Source: Sphingobium sp. EP60837 (GTDB lineage Bacteria; Pseudomonadota; Alphaproteobacteria; Sphingomonadales; Sphingomonadaceae). Taken from it: 64,000 bases of DNA. Made by a program: the position numbers and the translations under genes. This document shows positions 25,538-32,582 of this stretch, in pieces. The notes beneath the pieces were generated by a model, which was not told the DNA's origin, did no database searches, and worked only from the letters and a program-made list of their open reading frames with translations. Every line of letters begins with the position of its first letter. The stretch's first letter is position 1. The DNA lies in NCBI RefSeq assembly GCF_001658005.1, contig NZ_CP015987.1, positions 1-64,000 of the forward strand. Direction: 5' to 3'.

Positions 25538-26194
25538 TTATGAATTCCGGATCGGCGCCAAATGCGCGATGTCCGCCGCCGTGACGCAGTGGCTGCCTAT
25601 TGTGCTGCCGATTGCCGCATCGACGAGAATAGAAGCTATCGTCCTTGCAGGGCTGATCCGCGCGATGGACGGCAAAAAGGGGTTGGCGATGCGTAGAAAG
25701 CTGCCCAGACCATGCTCCACCGGCCGATGTTCGTTCCGTTCTCCGCCGATGAAACCGGGCCGGACGATTGTGAGCGATGGAAAGCCGAGGCCGGCAACGG
25801 CATCCTCCAACTCGCCCTTGATCCGTGAATAACGGAAGGGCGACCTTGCGTTCGCGCCCATGGATGAAGTCAGGGCGAAGCGGGTCGCGCCCCCCTCCCG
25901 TAGGCGCCTGGCGATGGCAAGAGGATAATCGAAGTCAATCGCGCGGTACGCCGCAGCCGATGGCGTCTTCGCCCTGGTCGTTCCGATCGCGCAAAGACCG
26001 CCATCGACGGCCCACCAATCGGCGGCGAGTGGAAGACTGTTTGCCTCTACGATCGGATTAATAAGCTTGGGATGAGGAGCAAGCGGTCGGCGTGTGGGTG
26101 CGACGACCTTTGTCACGCGCTTGTCAGCAAGCGACAAGGCGAGCGCCTTAGTACCTACTAGTCCGGTCGCGCCCGCGAGCAGCAGTGTTGTCAT
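25538..26194 (-). CDS. NAD(P)-binding atypical SDR (HTATIP2/YwnB-like)
   Basis: A 218-residue atypical SDR: TLLLAGATGLVGTKALAL binds the cofactor, 'VVAPTRRPLAP' suggests NADP(H), 'LCAIGTTRAKTPSAAAYRAI' and 'FALTSSMGANARSPFRYSRI' (Ser and Tyr-xxx-Lys region: YSRIK), and 'IVRPGFIGGER' (given in parts) are typical of the TIP30/HTATIP2-like group. Members act as oxidoreductases or chaperone-like NADPH sensors. Its start overlaps the end of the broken DUF2520 gene by three bases, so they were one operon. Confidence 0.87.
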   Translation of the reverse strand: MTTLLLAGATGLVGTKALALSLADKRVTKVVAPTRRPLAPHPKLINPIVEANSLPLAADWWAVDGGLCAIGTTRAKTPSAAAYRAIDFDYPLAIARRLREGGATRFALTSSMGANARSPFRYSRIKGELEDAVAGLGFPSLTIVRPGFIGGERNEHRPVEHGLGSFLRIANPFLPSIARISPARTIASILVDAAIGSTIGSHCVTAADIAHLAPIRNS

Positions 26195-26693
26195 TGGTCG
26201 TTTTCCAGCATGGCTTGCCAGGGAGAGGGGTCTTTCTTTCCATAAAAGCGTTGCAGCGCGTCAAGCGTGGCAAGGCCCATCGCTTGATAGGGCGGCAGGG
26301 GAGGGGGTAGCCCTTGCGCAAGGCGGCGATATGCCCGGCGATCGACTCTTCATCGCCGCGCAACAAAGGGCCTGACAAACCGGCCATGCCCTTGGCAAGA
26401 CTGTTCTCCAGGGCGGCGCGGGCCAGCGGCGCGAGCAGCGAGGCGGGATCATTGACGCCGGCGGCGGCTAGCGCCTCGCAAGAACCGGCAATCAGCGTAA
26501 CGAGGTGATTGGCGCCGTGGCAGAGGGCAGCATGGGAAAGCGGCCGATATTCTTCGACGATATCCACCGACACGCCGCCGAGTTGGGGCGCTGCGGAGAG
26601 ATCGGCAAGCGCAAGTCCAAGGGCAGATGCGACCCGGCCGGAGCCGATGATCCCAATCCCTCCATAGGGTGTGACGCCAGGCATGATGTTCAT
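26191..26693 (-). pseudogene. DUF2520/Rossmann reductase-like gene, internally deleted and frameshifted
   Basis: The start has the Rossmann loop GIGIIGSGRVASALGLALA. It then jumps straight to the C-terminal helical DUF2520 part, 'EEYRPLSHAALCHGANHLVT', 'AAAGVNDPASLLAPLARAAL' and 'MAGLSGPLLRGDEESIAGHI', so about a hundred residues of the family's normal 270-290 are missing. Near 26304 the frame also shifts: the neighbouring frame gives 'LPPYQAMGLATLDALQRFYG' and 'SPWQAMLENDQ' plus a stop overlapping the next gene's ATG. One lost G in a G-run explains this. It is a true pseudogene because the deletion cannot be a sequencing slip. Confidence 0.8.
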
Positions 26694-26800
26694 TCCCGTG
26701 TGATAGCAAATGCTGGTGGCCGCCGTCTTGTAAGATGATCGCGATCTACTGCCGCTGCTTTGGGGACGGGAGAATCGACCGATGATCCACCTAATGCGCT

Positions 26801-27472
26801 CTATCCCAGGTTGAGGCCGATCCAGCCCGCCAGCGCGTCAAGCGCTTCGGCTTCTGCCTCGCAGTCAGTGCGGCCGCTTTTTGCACTGACCTTGAAGCTA
26901 TGATCGGCGTAGTCGATGACTCGGAGCGTCGCGCGTCCATGGAGGTCGGTGACGACTGGCTTGAGCAGATCCAAACTCGCTAGCGTGTCGCGCGAGCCGC
27001 TAATGAAGAGCAGGGGAAGCTGAATTCTGGCGAGATGTGTTGCGCGGTCAGTCGCTGGCTTGCCTGCGGGATGGAGCGGGAAACCGAGAAACGCCAGGCC
27101 CCGTACACCGGGTAAAGGTGTCTCAGCCTGCGTCTGGGAGGTCATGCGGCCACCGAAAGAGCGACCACCGGCAAAGAGCGGCAGGTCCGGTGCCAACAGC
27201 GCCGCCTGCGCGGCTGCAGCGCGCACGACAGCATGCGCGAGCGCGGGCCTGTCGGGTTGCCTCGAGCCATTCTCGGCGTAGAGAAATTGATAGCGCAAGG
27301 TCGCGATGCCGCGCGCGGCGAGACCCTCAGCGTTCGACTCCATGCTTTTGTGGACCATGTTCGTGCCCGCACCGTGCGCGAACAAGAAAAGCGCTCTCGC
27401 GTTTCGCGGCCGCAGGATCAGACCGGAGACAGAAGCCTCCCCGACAGGAATATGAACATGAAGAGCTTCCAT
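26801..27472 (-). CDS. alpha/beta hydrolase (KANL3/Tex30 family)
   Basis: A 223-residue compact hydrolase: 'LFLFAHGAGTNMVHKSME' (oxyanion HGAG), 'TLRYQFLYAENGSRQPDRP', nucleophile elbow GGRSFGGRM, 'FLGFPLHPAGKP', acid region 'FISGSRDTLASL' and 'VIDYADHSFKV' with the catalytic His. This is the bacterial KANL3/Tex30 group (COG3571). Substrates are unknown; the group is often annotated as dienelactone-hydrolase-like. It is separated by 107 bases from the preceding broken gene and ends a minus-strand run. Confidence 0.88.
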   Translation of the reverse strand: MEALHVHIPVGEASVSGLILRPRNARALFLFAHGAGTNMVHKSMESNAEGLAARGIATLRYQFLYAENGSRQPDRPALAHAVVRAAAAQAALLAPDLPLFAGGRSFGGRMTSQTQAETPLPGVRGLAFLGFPLHPAGKPATDRATHLARIQLPLLFISGSRDTLASLDLLKPVVTDLHGRATLRVIDYADHSFKVSAKSGRTDCEAEAEALDALAGWIGLNLG

Positions 27473-27485
27473 CAGGTCTGGCCTT

Positions 27486-27543
27486 ATGTCTCCGGTGGCC
27501 CAGCCGAATTCCGCATGTCTCCGGTGGCCCAGCGGAATTCCGC
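27486..27543. repeat. two tandem 29-bp direct repeats (IS21-like end motif)
   Basis: The unit begins ATGTCTCCGGTGGCCCAG and ends GGAATTCCGC or CGAATTCCGC; copies at 27486-27514 and 27515-27543 differ at one base. Multiple short direct repeats containing GGTGGCCCA are typical of IS21-type element ends, so this may be an element terminus whose transposase is gone. I did not find a matching opposite end. Confidence 0.5.
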
Positions 27544-27921
27544 GTGAGCATCGTTAGTACTGCCATAAACCGGGGATCGCTAAGTGGAAAACGAAGGGGG
27601 CTAGCGGGTGCCAGAGATGCCGTGAGTTGGCGACGCTGCCGTGATGGCCGACTATGGCTCATCGAATTGGTTAGCGAAGATGGAGTGACGGGCTCGGTAG
27701 GTGAAGAGTGGGGCATGCGCACGAAATCAAGATAGGCTCGCGATTAGTCCGGCCTCTCAGGCCCGACCCCAATGGGCGTTCGCCAGAGGTTGGCACAACC
27801 GTATTTTAAAATCACCGCTACCGTCGGGTCATTCATCATCGACAGCCTGTGCCCGGCGGGGGCAACCCTGAAAACTGCGACCTCGGCGAACGGAACGCAG
27901 CATAACGGACGATTGAAACGA
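27544..27921. other. non-coding stretch, probable insertion-element debris
   Basis: No supported gene. It lies between the tandem repeats and the zeta-toxin operator. Short frames on both strands have no family motif or ribosome site. Confidence 0.4.
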
Positions 27922-27940
27922 AGGTAGCAAAATGCTACCT
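27922..27940 (+). promoter_or_regulatory. operator palindrome of the zeta toxin-antitoxin operon
   Basis: AGGTAGCA and TGCTACCT form a perfect eight-base inverted repeat around AAA. It lies 19 bases before the antitoxin ATG, just upstream of a GGAGGTGAT ribosome site. This is the usual position for the site at which an antitoxin or its complex represses its own operon. Confidence 0.7.
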
Positions 27941-27959
27941 CGAGAGCCGGAGGTGATCC

Positions 27960-28316
27960 ATGGCCCAGTCCATCAAGCTTAGTGATGATATCATGAAGAT
28001 CGTGCGTCGCGAATCCGAGTTGCAGAGCCGCTCGATCGCCGGCCAGATCGCCCATTGGGTGCGCATCGGCCGCGCTATCGAGAAGTCCGGCAATTTCAAT
28101 CATGCCCGCATCACCGCTGCGCTCCGCAGTGCCATTGAGACAACGGTCCTCACCGACGAAGAGAAGGACGTCTGGCTCGACGGCTTTGTCGAGAAAATGG
28201 GGCAGTCCGCGTCTGACGAGGATGCTTTCTTTGCGCGGCGGCGACAGCTTGGGTTGGGCGTCGGTCTCGATGCGGCTGGCAATCTCGTGCGTGAGAAGGC
28301 CACCCATAAGGCATGA
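27960..28316 (+). CDS. antitoxin of a zeta-toxin operon (ParD-like N-terminus)
   Basis: A 118-residue acidic protein. The first 60 residues read like a ribbon-helix-helix or ParD-like DNA-binding segment ('SIKLSDDIMKIVRRESELQS' and 'RSIAGQIAHWVRIGRAIEKS'). The C-terminal half ('DEEKDVWLDGFVEKMGQSAS', 'EDAFFARRRQLGLGVGLD') would embrace the toxin. A strong GGAGGTGAT site and a 19-base operator palindrome lie upstream. The gene overlaps the toxin start by four bases (ATGA). It is unlike the classical three-helix epsilon antitoxin, so this is a different, RHH-type partner for a zeta kinase. Confidence 0.82.
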   Translation: MAQSIKLSDDIMKIVRRESELQSRSIAGQIAHWVRIGRAIEKSGNFNHARITAALRSAIETTVLTDEEKDVWLDGFVEKMGQSASDEDAFFARRRQLGLGVGLDAAGNLVREKATHKA

Positions 28317-28900
28317 AGCCGACGATGATCGTGCTTGCCGGGCCGAACGGTGCCGGCAAGTCCACACTCTACGAGACCCGCATCGCGCCGAGCTTCGCAG
28401 GCCCCTTTATCAACGCAGACATCATCCAGCGCAACGAACTGCGCGATCCGTCCCCAGCTGCATCTTACGGAGCGGCCGAAATCGCTGCTTCGCGCAGGGC
28501 CGACTGTCTCGCTCAGAGTCGGGATTTCGTCACCGAGACCGTCTTCTCGCATCCCTCCAAGCTCGAACTCATTGACGAAGCGGTTACCAGAGGTTTCACC
28601 GTCATCGTGATGCATGTCGGCGTCGATACTCCAGATCTTTCTGTCGCGCGTGTCGGCGCACGGGTAGAGGAGGGCGGACATGCCGTCCCCGAGGACAAGA
28701 TCCGTGCCCGTTATGTGCGCGGTATATCTTTTATCCGGACCGCGGTTCTCAAAGCGCATCGCGGCATGATCTTCGACAATTCGAGCCTCAACCGGCCGCC
28801 GAGCCATTGCCTGACATTCGCGAACGGGCGATTGATTTTCGCGGTCCCGCTCCTGCCTGGCTGGATCAGGGTGGTTTATAAAACAGACCTTCAGATCTAG
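28313..28900 (+). CDS. zeta-toxin family kinase
   Basis: A 195-residue P-loop protein: Walker A GPNGAGKST at residues 10-18, 'FINADIIQRNELRD' (the NAD motif characteristic of zeta and similar UNAG kinases), 'FVTETVFSHPSKLELIDEAV' and 'VIVMHVGVDTPDLSVARV', then an R-rich lid 'DKIRARYVRGISFIRTAVL'. Zeta toxins phosphorylate UDP-N-acetylglucosamine and stall peptidoglycan synthesis; a subset modifies other nucleotide-sugar or RNA targets. Paired with the upstream antitoxin by an ATGA overlap. All catalytic motifs are intact, so it is probably active. Confidence 0.9.
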   Translation: MKPTMIVLAGPNGAGKSTLYETRIAPSFAGPFINADIIQRNELRDPSPAASYGAAEIAASRRADCLAQSRDFVTETVFSHPSKLELIDEAVTRGFTVIVMHVGVDTPDLSVARVGARVEEGGHAVPEDKIRARYVRGISFIRTAVLKAHRGMIFDNSSLNRPPSHCLTFANGRLIFAVPLLPGWIRVVYKTDLQI

Positions 28901-28938
28901 GGTCAGGCGCGCATGATGGCGGGCTAAAGGCGCCGCCA

Positions 28939-29046
28939 ATGCGTCCCTTTAGGGTCGTGCACAGCTACGGCAGCATCGTGGTCGAGCTGGAGCGGCCCAA
29001 GATCATCGACCTCTTACCTGGTCGACAGCGAGATACGATCATCGCC
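28939..29046 (+). pseudogene. ISL3-family transposase fragment
   Basis: Residues 'VVHSYGSIVVELERPKIIDL' and 'LPGRQRDTI' match the catalytic-core part of ISL3-type transposases (pattern RyGti-vdler-vvdLLpdR-adTla). Only about 36 residues remain and the following sequence no longer matches. It sits directly after the zeta-toxin gene and marks an old insertion. Confidence 0.6.
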
Positions 29047-29328
29047 GGCTACGGAGGTATCAGCAGGCCATACAATCTTCCAAGATTGTGGGGCAGGATG
29101 TGGCGCGGCGGCGGCTACTCGCAGTATGCGTTTACAAGCGGCCATCGCACCGCCCTATGAAACACAGGCAGGCGTTCTTCGGTGACAAGCCCCATTTTGA
29201 GCGGCACGAATGCTTAAGCCTCTGAGCTAGACAGACTCTTGGCGCTTTCAAGTTGGACTTGCTATTTGCAAGCGGAGCGCCTCCGGGAGCCAGATCTGCG
29301 GCCGGCTCAGGCTTTGGCATGATCCTGG

Positions 29329-29700
29329 CTACGCCTCCTCATATTTCGGGTTGTGGACTGATACCGCCGTTTCGACCCGCTGCACGCCTGGCAGATTGCG
29401 GGTCTGAGTTTTCACGAGATGGTCAAGCTGCTCGATATTGGTGAAAAGACTCGTCGCCAGTAGGTTGAAGCGACCCACTAGCAACACGACGCAATTGATC
29501 TCGGAAATTCGCCTCAACTGTTCGGGTAAGGTTCTCACACAGGAGGGTTCGGCATCGACGCCCATCATCAAAGATTGGGAGAGTCTACCACGCGAAAATC
29601 CGTCACAACGGTGAACTGGATCAATCCGTCTTTCTGAAGCCGTTTGATCTGTTGCCGGACGAATTTTCTTGCAAGACGAAGTGATCTGCATGCCGGGCTA
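29329..29700 (-). pseudogene. Lrp/AsnC-family regulator, N-truncated and frameshifted
   Basis: The C-terminal AsnC/RAM effector domain is clear: 'GVDAEPSCVRTLPEQLRRIS', 'INCVVLLVGRFNLLATSLFT', 'LDHLVKTQTRNLPGVQRVET' and a final 'HNPKYE'. In the next frame upstream the DNA-binding helix and hinge read 'LARKFVRQQIKRLQKDGLIQ' and 'FTVVTDFRVVDSPN', then a stop. One missing T in the TTT run near 29570 would join them as NLLMMGVDAEPS. The first helices are gone at 29700. It is therefore non-functional as it stands. Confidence 0.75.
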
Positions 29701-29873
29701 GGGGGCTGGGACATGGTTCCGCCTCTAGGTTCAATCAGCTGGTCCGTTCGGGATGTGGCAGAATCGCGGGGCTTGGCTGATGCTAGCTGCAGATGTGTGT
29801 CTATGTTGGTGTAATCGCGCTTGGCGAGGTTGTAGCTGCTGCATTCGGTGCGGAGTAAATAGGATTTCCAAGT

Positions 29874-30308
29874 TCAATGTCGAGCGTAGATTCGCGTCCC
29901 ACTCGCGCCAAATGCAGCCACGACATAGGATTGTTTTGCCTGGCTTGGCACTTCCATGCCTGGCGAACCGAGCGGCATGCCCGCAACAGCTAAGCCGCTG
30001 ATGCCCTTGGGTCGCTGGGTAAGAACACGGCGCATGTCAGCAATCGGGACGTGACCTTCAAACACCATCCCGTCGACGAGCACCGTGTGGCAGGACGCAA
30101 GAGTGACAGGGACGCCGTGAGCGCGCTGGAGAGCGGCTCTTGCTTGATCATCGATTATCGTGACGCGGCGGCCAAGTTGGGCTTGCACCTGCTTTGCCCA
30201 TTTCTCACAGCACCCGCAGCCAGGATCACGATGCACGATGATGGGCGTGGCGGCGCCGGCAGCCGTGGAAAGCAGCATCAATACGGCTGCAACCAGATGA
30301 CGTCTCAC
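29874..30308 (-). CDS. DUF411 periplasmic metal-binding protein
   Basis: A 144-residue protein with a signal peptide (RRHLVAAVLMLLSTAAGAA), the 'PIIVHRDPGCGCCEKWAKQV' site whose CGCC cysteines bind metal, 'ASCHTVLVDGMVFEGHVPIA' and the DUF411 closing 'GISGLAVAGMPLGSPGMEVP'. DUF411 proteins are often found with copper-resistance genes and are believed to handle copper in the periplasm. No copper operon is adjacent here, so it is an isolated copy in a region of element debris. Confidence 0.88.
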   Translation of the reverse strand: MRRHLVAAVLMLLSTAAGAATPIIVHRDPGCGCCEKWAKQVQAQLGRRVTIIDDQARAALQRAHGVPVTLASCHTVLVDGMVFEGHVPIADMRRVLTQRPKGISGLAVAGMPLGSPGMEVPSQAKQSYVVAAFGASGTRIYARH

Positions 30309-30516
30309 GCTTTTGAGCCTCCTTGCAGATTTCGCTAGCTATAGCGGTACTGGGTGCCTTAATCCACCGATCCTTGTGCAGCGCAGCCGATTTGCCCTCC
30401 GGCAAATCCGACTACCGACCGGTCTTTGCAGCATCGTTCTGGCAGTTACTCGGTCCTTAAGTGTTGGGATTGCATGTGGACCGTTCGCAGCGCCGACAAG
30501 TGCCAAGCGATCGCGG

Positions 30517-30906
30517 TCAGCGGATCACGGAGATGGTGACGCCCACGGCATCGGCGACGGTGCGCCATTGCTTATCTGCGGTAAGTGCGGGGAGGCCATC
30601 GCGCCGGGCGAGCGCCAGGCAGAAACGGTCGCCGAGCGACAGGACGGCCTCGGCCGTCGCGGCGCGCAAGCGTCCGGCGATCGTCGCCAGCGCCTGATCG
30701 ACCTCCACAATGGTCATCGGCAGCGGCCGGAGCATGGCATCGACCTGATCTGCAGGCATGCCGGCTCGGACGAAATGGCTCACCACCTCTGCGCAGTTGA
30801 CGCTCGACATGCGCGCATCAGCAATGCCGTCGGCGACCTTAGCCGCGCCGGGCTCGTTCCGGAGCAGGGCCAGGAGCGCCGAGGCATCGAGCACCGTTTC
30901 GCTCAC
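30517..30906 (-). CDS. vapC: VapC-type PIN ribonuclease toxin
   Basis: A 129-residue PIN domain: Asp7 in ETVLDASALLALL, Glu in 'VNCAEVVSHF', the central 'AVLSLGDRFCLALA' and Asp in 'LPALTADKQWR' give the four-acid active site. It should cleave specific RNAs. The start is GTG at 30906, overlapping the stop of the intended antitoxin frame, as in other vapBC pairs. The partner is frameshifted (see 30903-31146), yet the toxin frame is intact, which is unusual and suggests either a second antitoxin elsewhere, no expression, or errors in the antitoxin reading. Confidence 0.88.
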   Translation of the reverse strand: MSETVLDASALLALLRNEPGAAKVADGIADARMSSVNCAEVVSHFVRAGMPADQVDAMLRPLPMTIVEVDQALATIAGRLRAATAEAVLSLGDRFCLALARRDGLPALTADKQWRTVADAVGVTISVIR

Positions 30907-31146
30907 TCGCCGGATTCCTCGCGGCGGCGAGCGAGGAAGGCATCGACCGAAGTCTCCCCATTATTGCCAGTATATTGCTTGGCGAGCGCTCGGGCGTGGG
31001 CGATGACTGCGCGACAGTGCGCAGGATCACGCCATCTCGGTCTCCTCAACCAGCAGGGCGCCTCCGCGAGCAAGGCCGAGCCGCTTGCGGATATCGACCG
31101 GCAGGCTCATCCGGCCGTTTGGCGTAATCGTCACTTGCACCCACAT
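30903..31146 (-). pseudogene. vapB: VapB/AbrB-type antitoxin with two -1 frameshifts
   Basis: ATG at 31146 follows CGGAG. The AbrB/MazE-type start 'MWVQVTITPNGRMSLPVDIR' continues as 'KRLGLARGGALLVEETE' and then stops at 31027. Restoring one base after GAG gives 'GVILRTVAQ', and one more at CAG/TC gives 'IAHARALAKQYTGNNGETSV' and 'DAFLARRREESGE' with a stop overlapping the VapC GTG. The reconstruction makes a normal 80-residue antitoxin, so two single-base losses are the only defect. Confidence 0.75.
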
Positions 31147-31250
31147 GGCAAAGCTCCGGTTTGCCCGATGCAGGAGTGTCGTGAGCTTAATGATCCAGGC
31201 TCGAATCATTCGGTTGGGAAGTACAAAGCCGATTAGTGTCGGATCCGGCG

Positions 31251-31385
31251 GAGCATCTGCTGTTTCGCGGCTATCTGCCGACGGTCGCACCGACGATGGC
31301 TAGCAGTGGCCGCATTCGTGGCGGCAAGATTGATCCGAAGCCCGAACTTGCCACCTGTATCGCCAATCGCCTGTCGGCCGCCTAG
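31251..31385 (+). pseudogene. IS30 transposase fragment in inverted orientation
   Basis: This plus-strand frame reads 'EHLLFRGYLPTVAPTMASSG', 'RIRGGKIDPKPELATCIANR' and 'LSAA' then TAG. It matches, residue for residue, the segment of the intact minus-strand IS30 transposase 'EHPLFRGYFPTVAQTMASGR...LSAAWSPEQ'; the Trp codon has become TAG. It is a diverged relative lying head-on to the intact element, 22 bases from its left end. Confidence 0.8.
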
Positions 31386-31407
31386 TCGCCCAAGGGCAGT
31401 TTGGCGG

Positions 31408-32554
31408 TCTCGATTTGAAGCGCGACATCCGGGGGATGCGTAGCATTTCAGCCGGGGTGGGGCGAGCCCCACTCCGGATGGCAAAATCTATCCGGCCTTG
31501 AGGAGGGCGATCTGCTCTCCGAGAACCTCCTGTGGAGTGCGATAGCCCAGGCATTTGCGGGGTGTCCGGTTGAGGCGATCGACCACGGCCTGGATCTCCT
31601 TGTCCGACAGCAGCGCGATGTCCGTGTCTGACGGGAGGAAGCGGCGTATGCGCCCGTTGCTGTTTTCGACGCTCCCTTTCTGCCAGGGGGCTGATGGCAG
31701 ACAGAAATAGCTCGTCATGGCGAGTTTCTCCTGCAAGGTCGCAAAGGCGGCAAATTCCGTGCCTCGATCGAAGGTGATGCTCTGTCGCAGGGAAGGGGGC
31801 ATGCCGCGCAAATGATGCTGGATGCCCGCCATCACCCCGGCGGAATGCCGGCTGGGGTTGCGGGCAAGGATCGTGAACCGGCTGCGGCGCTCGACCAGCG
31901 AGGTCAGATTGGCTTTGCCGTATTCCATCTTGAAGATCAGCAGATCGCCTTCCCAATGGCCGAAGCTGCGGCGATCGGCGACCTCCTCAGGGCGTGCGCC
32001 AATGGTGTTCGCCACGGGTATATGCAGACCACGCGGCTTGCGGGCGTAGCGCTGTCGGCGAGAACGACGGGCAACCGGCAGATAACGCCATAATCCCCGG
32101 CTGCGACCGTCAGGCCCGTAAACGAACTGATAGATGGTTTCGTGACAGACCGTCTCACGAAGACCGCGATGGCGCCGAAGATAGCCCGCAATCTGCTCGG
32201 GCGACCAGGCCGCCGACAAGCGATCGGCGATATAGGTGGCAAGCTCGGGTTTCCGCGCAATCTTGCCGCCACGCACACGGCGCCCACTGGCCATCGTTTG
32301 CGCGACCGTCGGGAAATAGCCGCGAAACAGCGGATGCTCATCCAGGTGCCGGTTGCGCTTGAGCTCGCGATAAATCGTCGATGGATGCCGGCGCAGGGTC
32401 GCTGCAACCTCCCGCACGGACCGACCCGTCGCCACCAACCGATAAATATCGCGCCGCTCGTCCAAACCCAGATGCTGATAGCCGTTCATCGCGTGCCTTC
32501 CTGGAAAAGGGATCAAACCCCTATAAATCCTAGGATTTCGCACTTCGATCTAGA
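31408..32554 (-). mobile_element. IS30-family insertion sequence
   Basis: One intact transposase gene lies between imperfect terminal inverted repeats. The left end is 31408-31430; the right end, 32533-32554, reads TCTAGATCGAAGTGCGAAAT on the minus strand, and the shared core is GAAG(C/T)GCGA(C/A)ATCC. The exact outer boundaries are uncertain by a few bases and I saw no clear target duplication. The right end abuts the ISNCY pair within 20 bases. Confidence 0.7.
31488..32489 (-). CDS. IS30-family transposase
   Basis: A 333-residue DDE transposase counted from the ATG at 32489 (MNGYQHLGLDERRDIYRLVA), which begins the N-terminal HTH; the open frame extends 18 codons further. 'GRSVREVAATLRRHPSTIYR' is the HTH_38 region. 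The catalytic residues are Asp in GHWEGDLL, Asp in ITFDRGTEF and Glu in KGSVENSNGRIRRFLP. The C-terminal 'NRTPRKCLGYRTPQEV' is the IS30 signature. The frame is intact, so the element may be active. Confidence 0.92.
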   Translation of the reverse strand: MNGYQHLGLDERRDIYRLVATGRSVREVAATLRRHPSTIYRELKRNRHLDEHPLFRGYFPTVAQTMASGRRVRGGKIARKPELATYIADRLSAAWSPEQIAGYLRRHRGLRETVCHETIYQFVYGPDGRSRGLWRYLPVARRSRRQRYARKPRGLHIPVANTIGARPEEVADRRSFGHWEGDLLIFKMEYGKANLTSLVERRSRFTILARNPSRHSAGVMAGIQHHLRGMPPSLRQSITFDRGTEFAAFATLQEKLAMTSYFCLPSAPWQKGSVENSNGRIRRFLPSDTDIALLSDKEIQAVVDRLNRTPRKCLGYRTPQEVLGEQIALLKAG

Positions 32555-32561
32555 ATCCACC

Positions 32562-32582
32562 TGCGAACAGGCCGTGTTCGCA
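32562..32582. repeat. palindrome at the left tip of ISNCY copy 1
   Basis: TGCGAACA and TGTTCGCA flank GGCCG exactly. The right arm is the tip of ISNCY copy 1 and GGCCG is the repeated flank, so either the element chose a palindromic target or the left arm is the tip of another, lost copy in the opposite orientation. Confidence 0.7.

Noticed and set aside
27486..27543. CRISPR array
   Set aside because: Only two directly adjacent copies without spacers, and no cas genes in the window.
30313..31236. 307-residue plus-strand frame
   Set aside because: It covers vapC and vapB on the opposite strand; the PIN and AbrB motifs on the minus strand explain the region.
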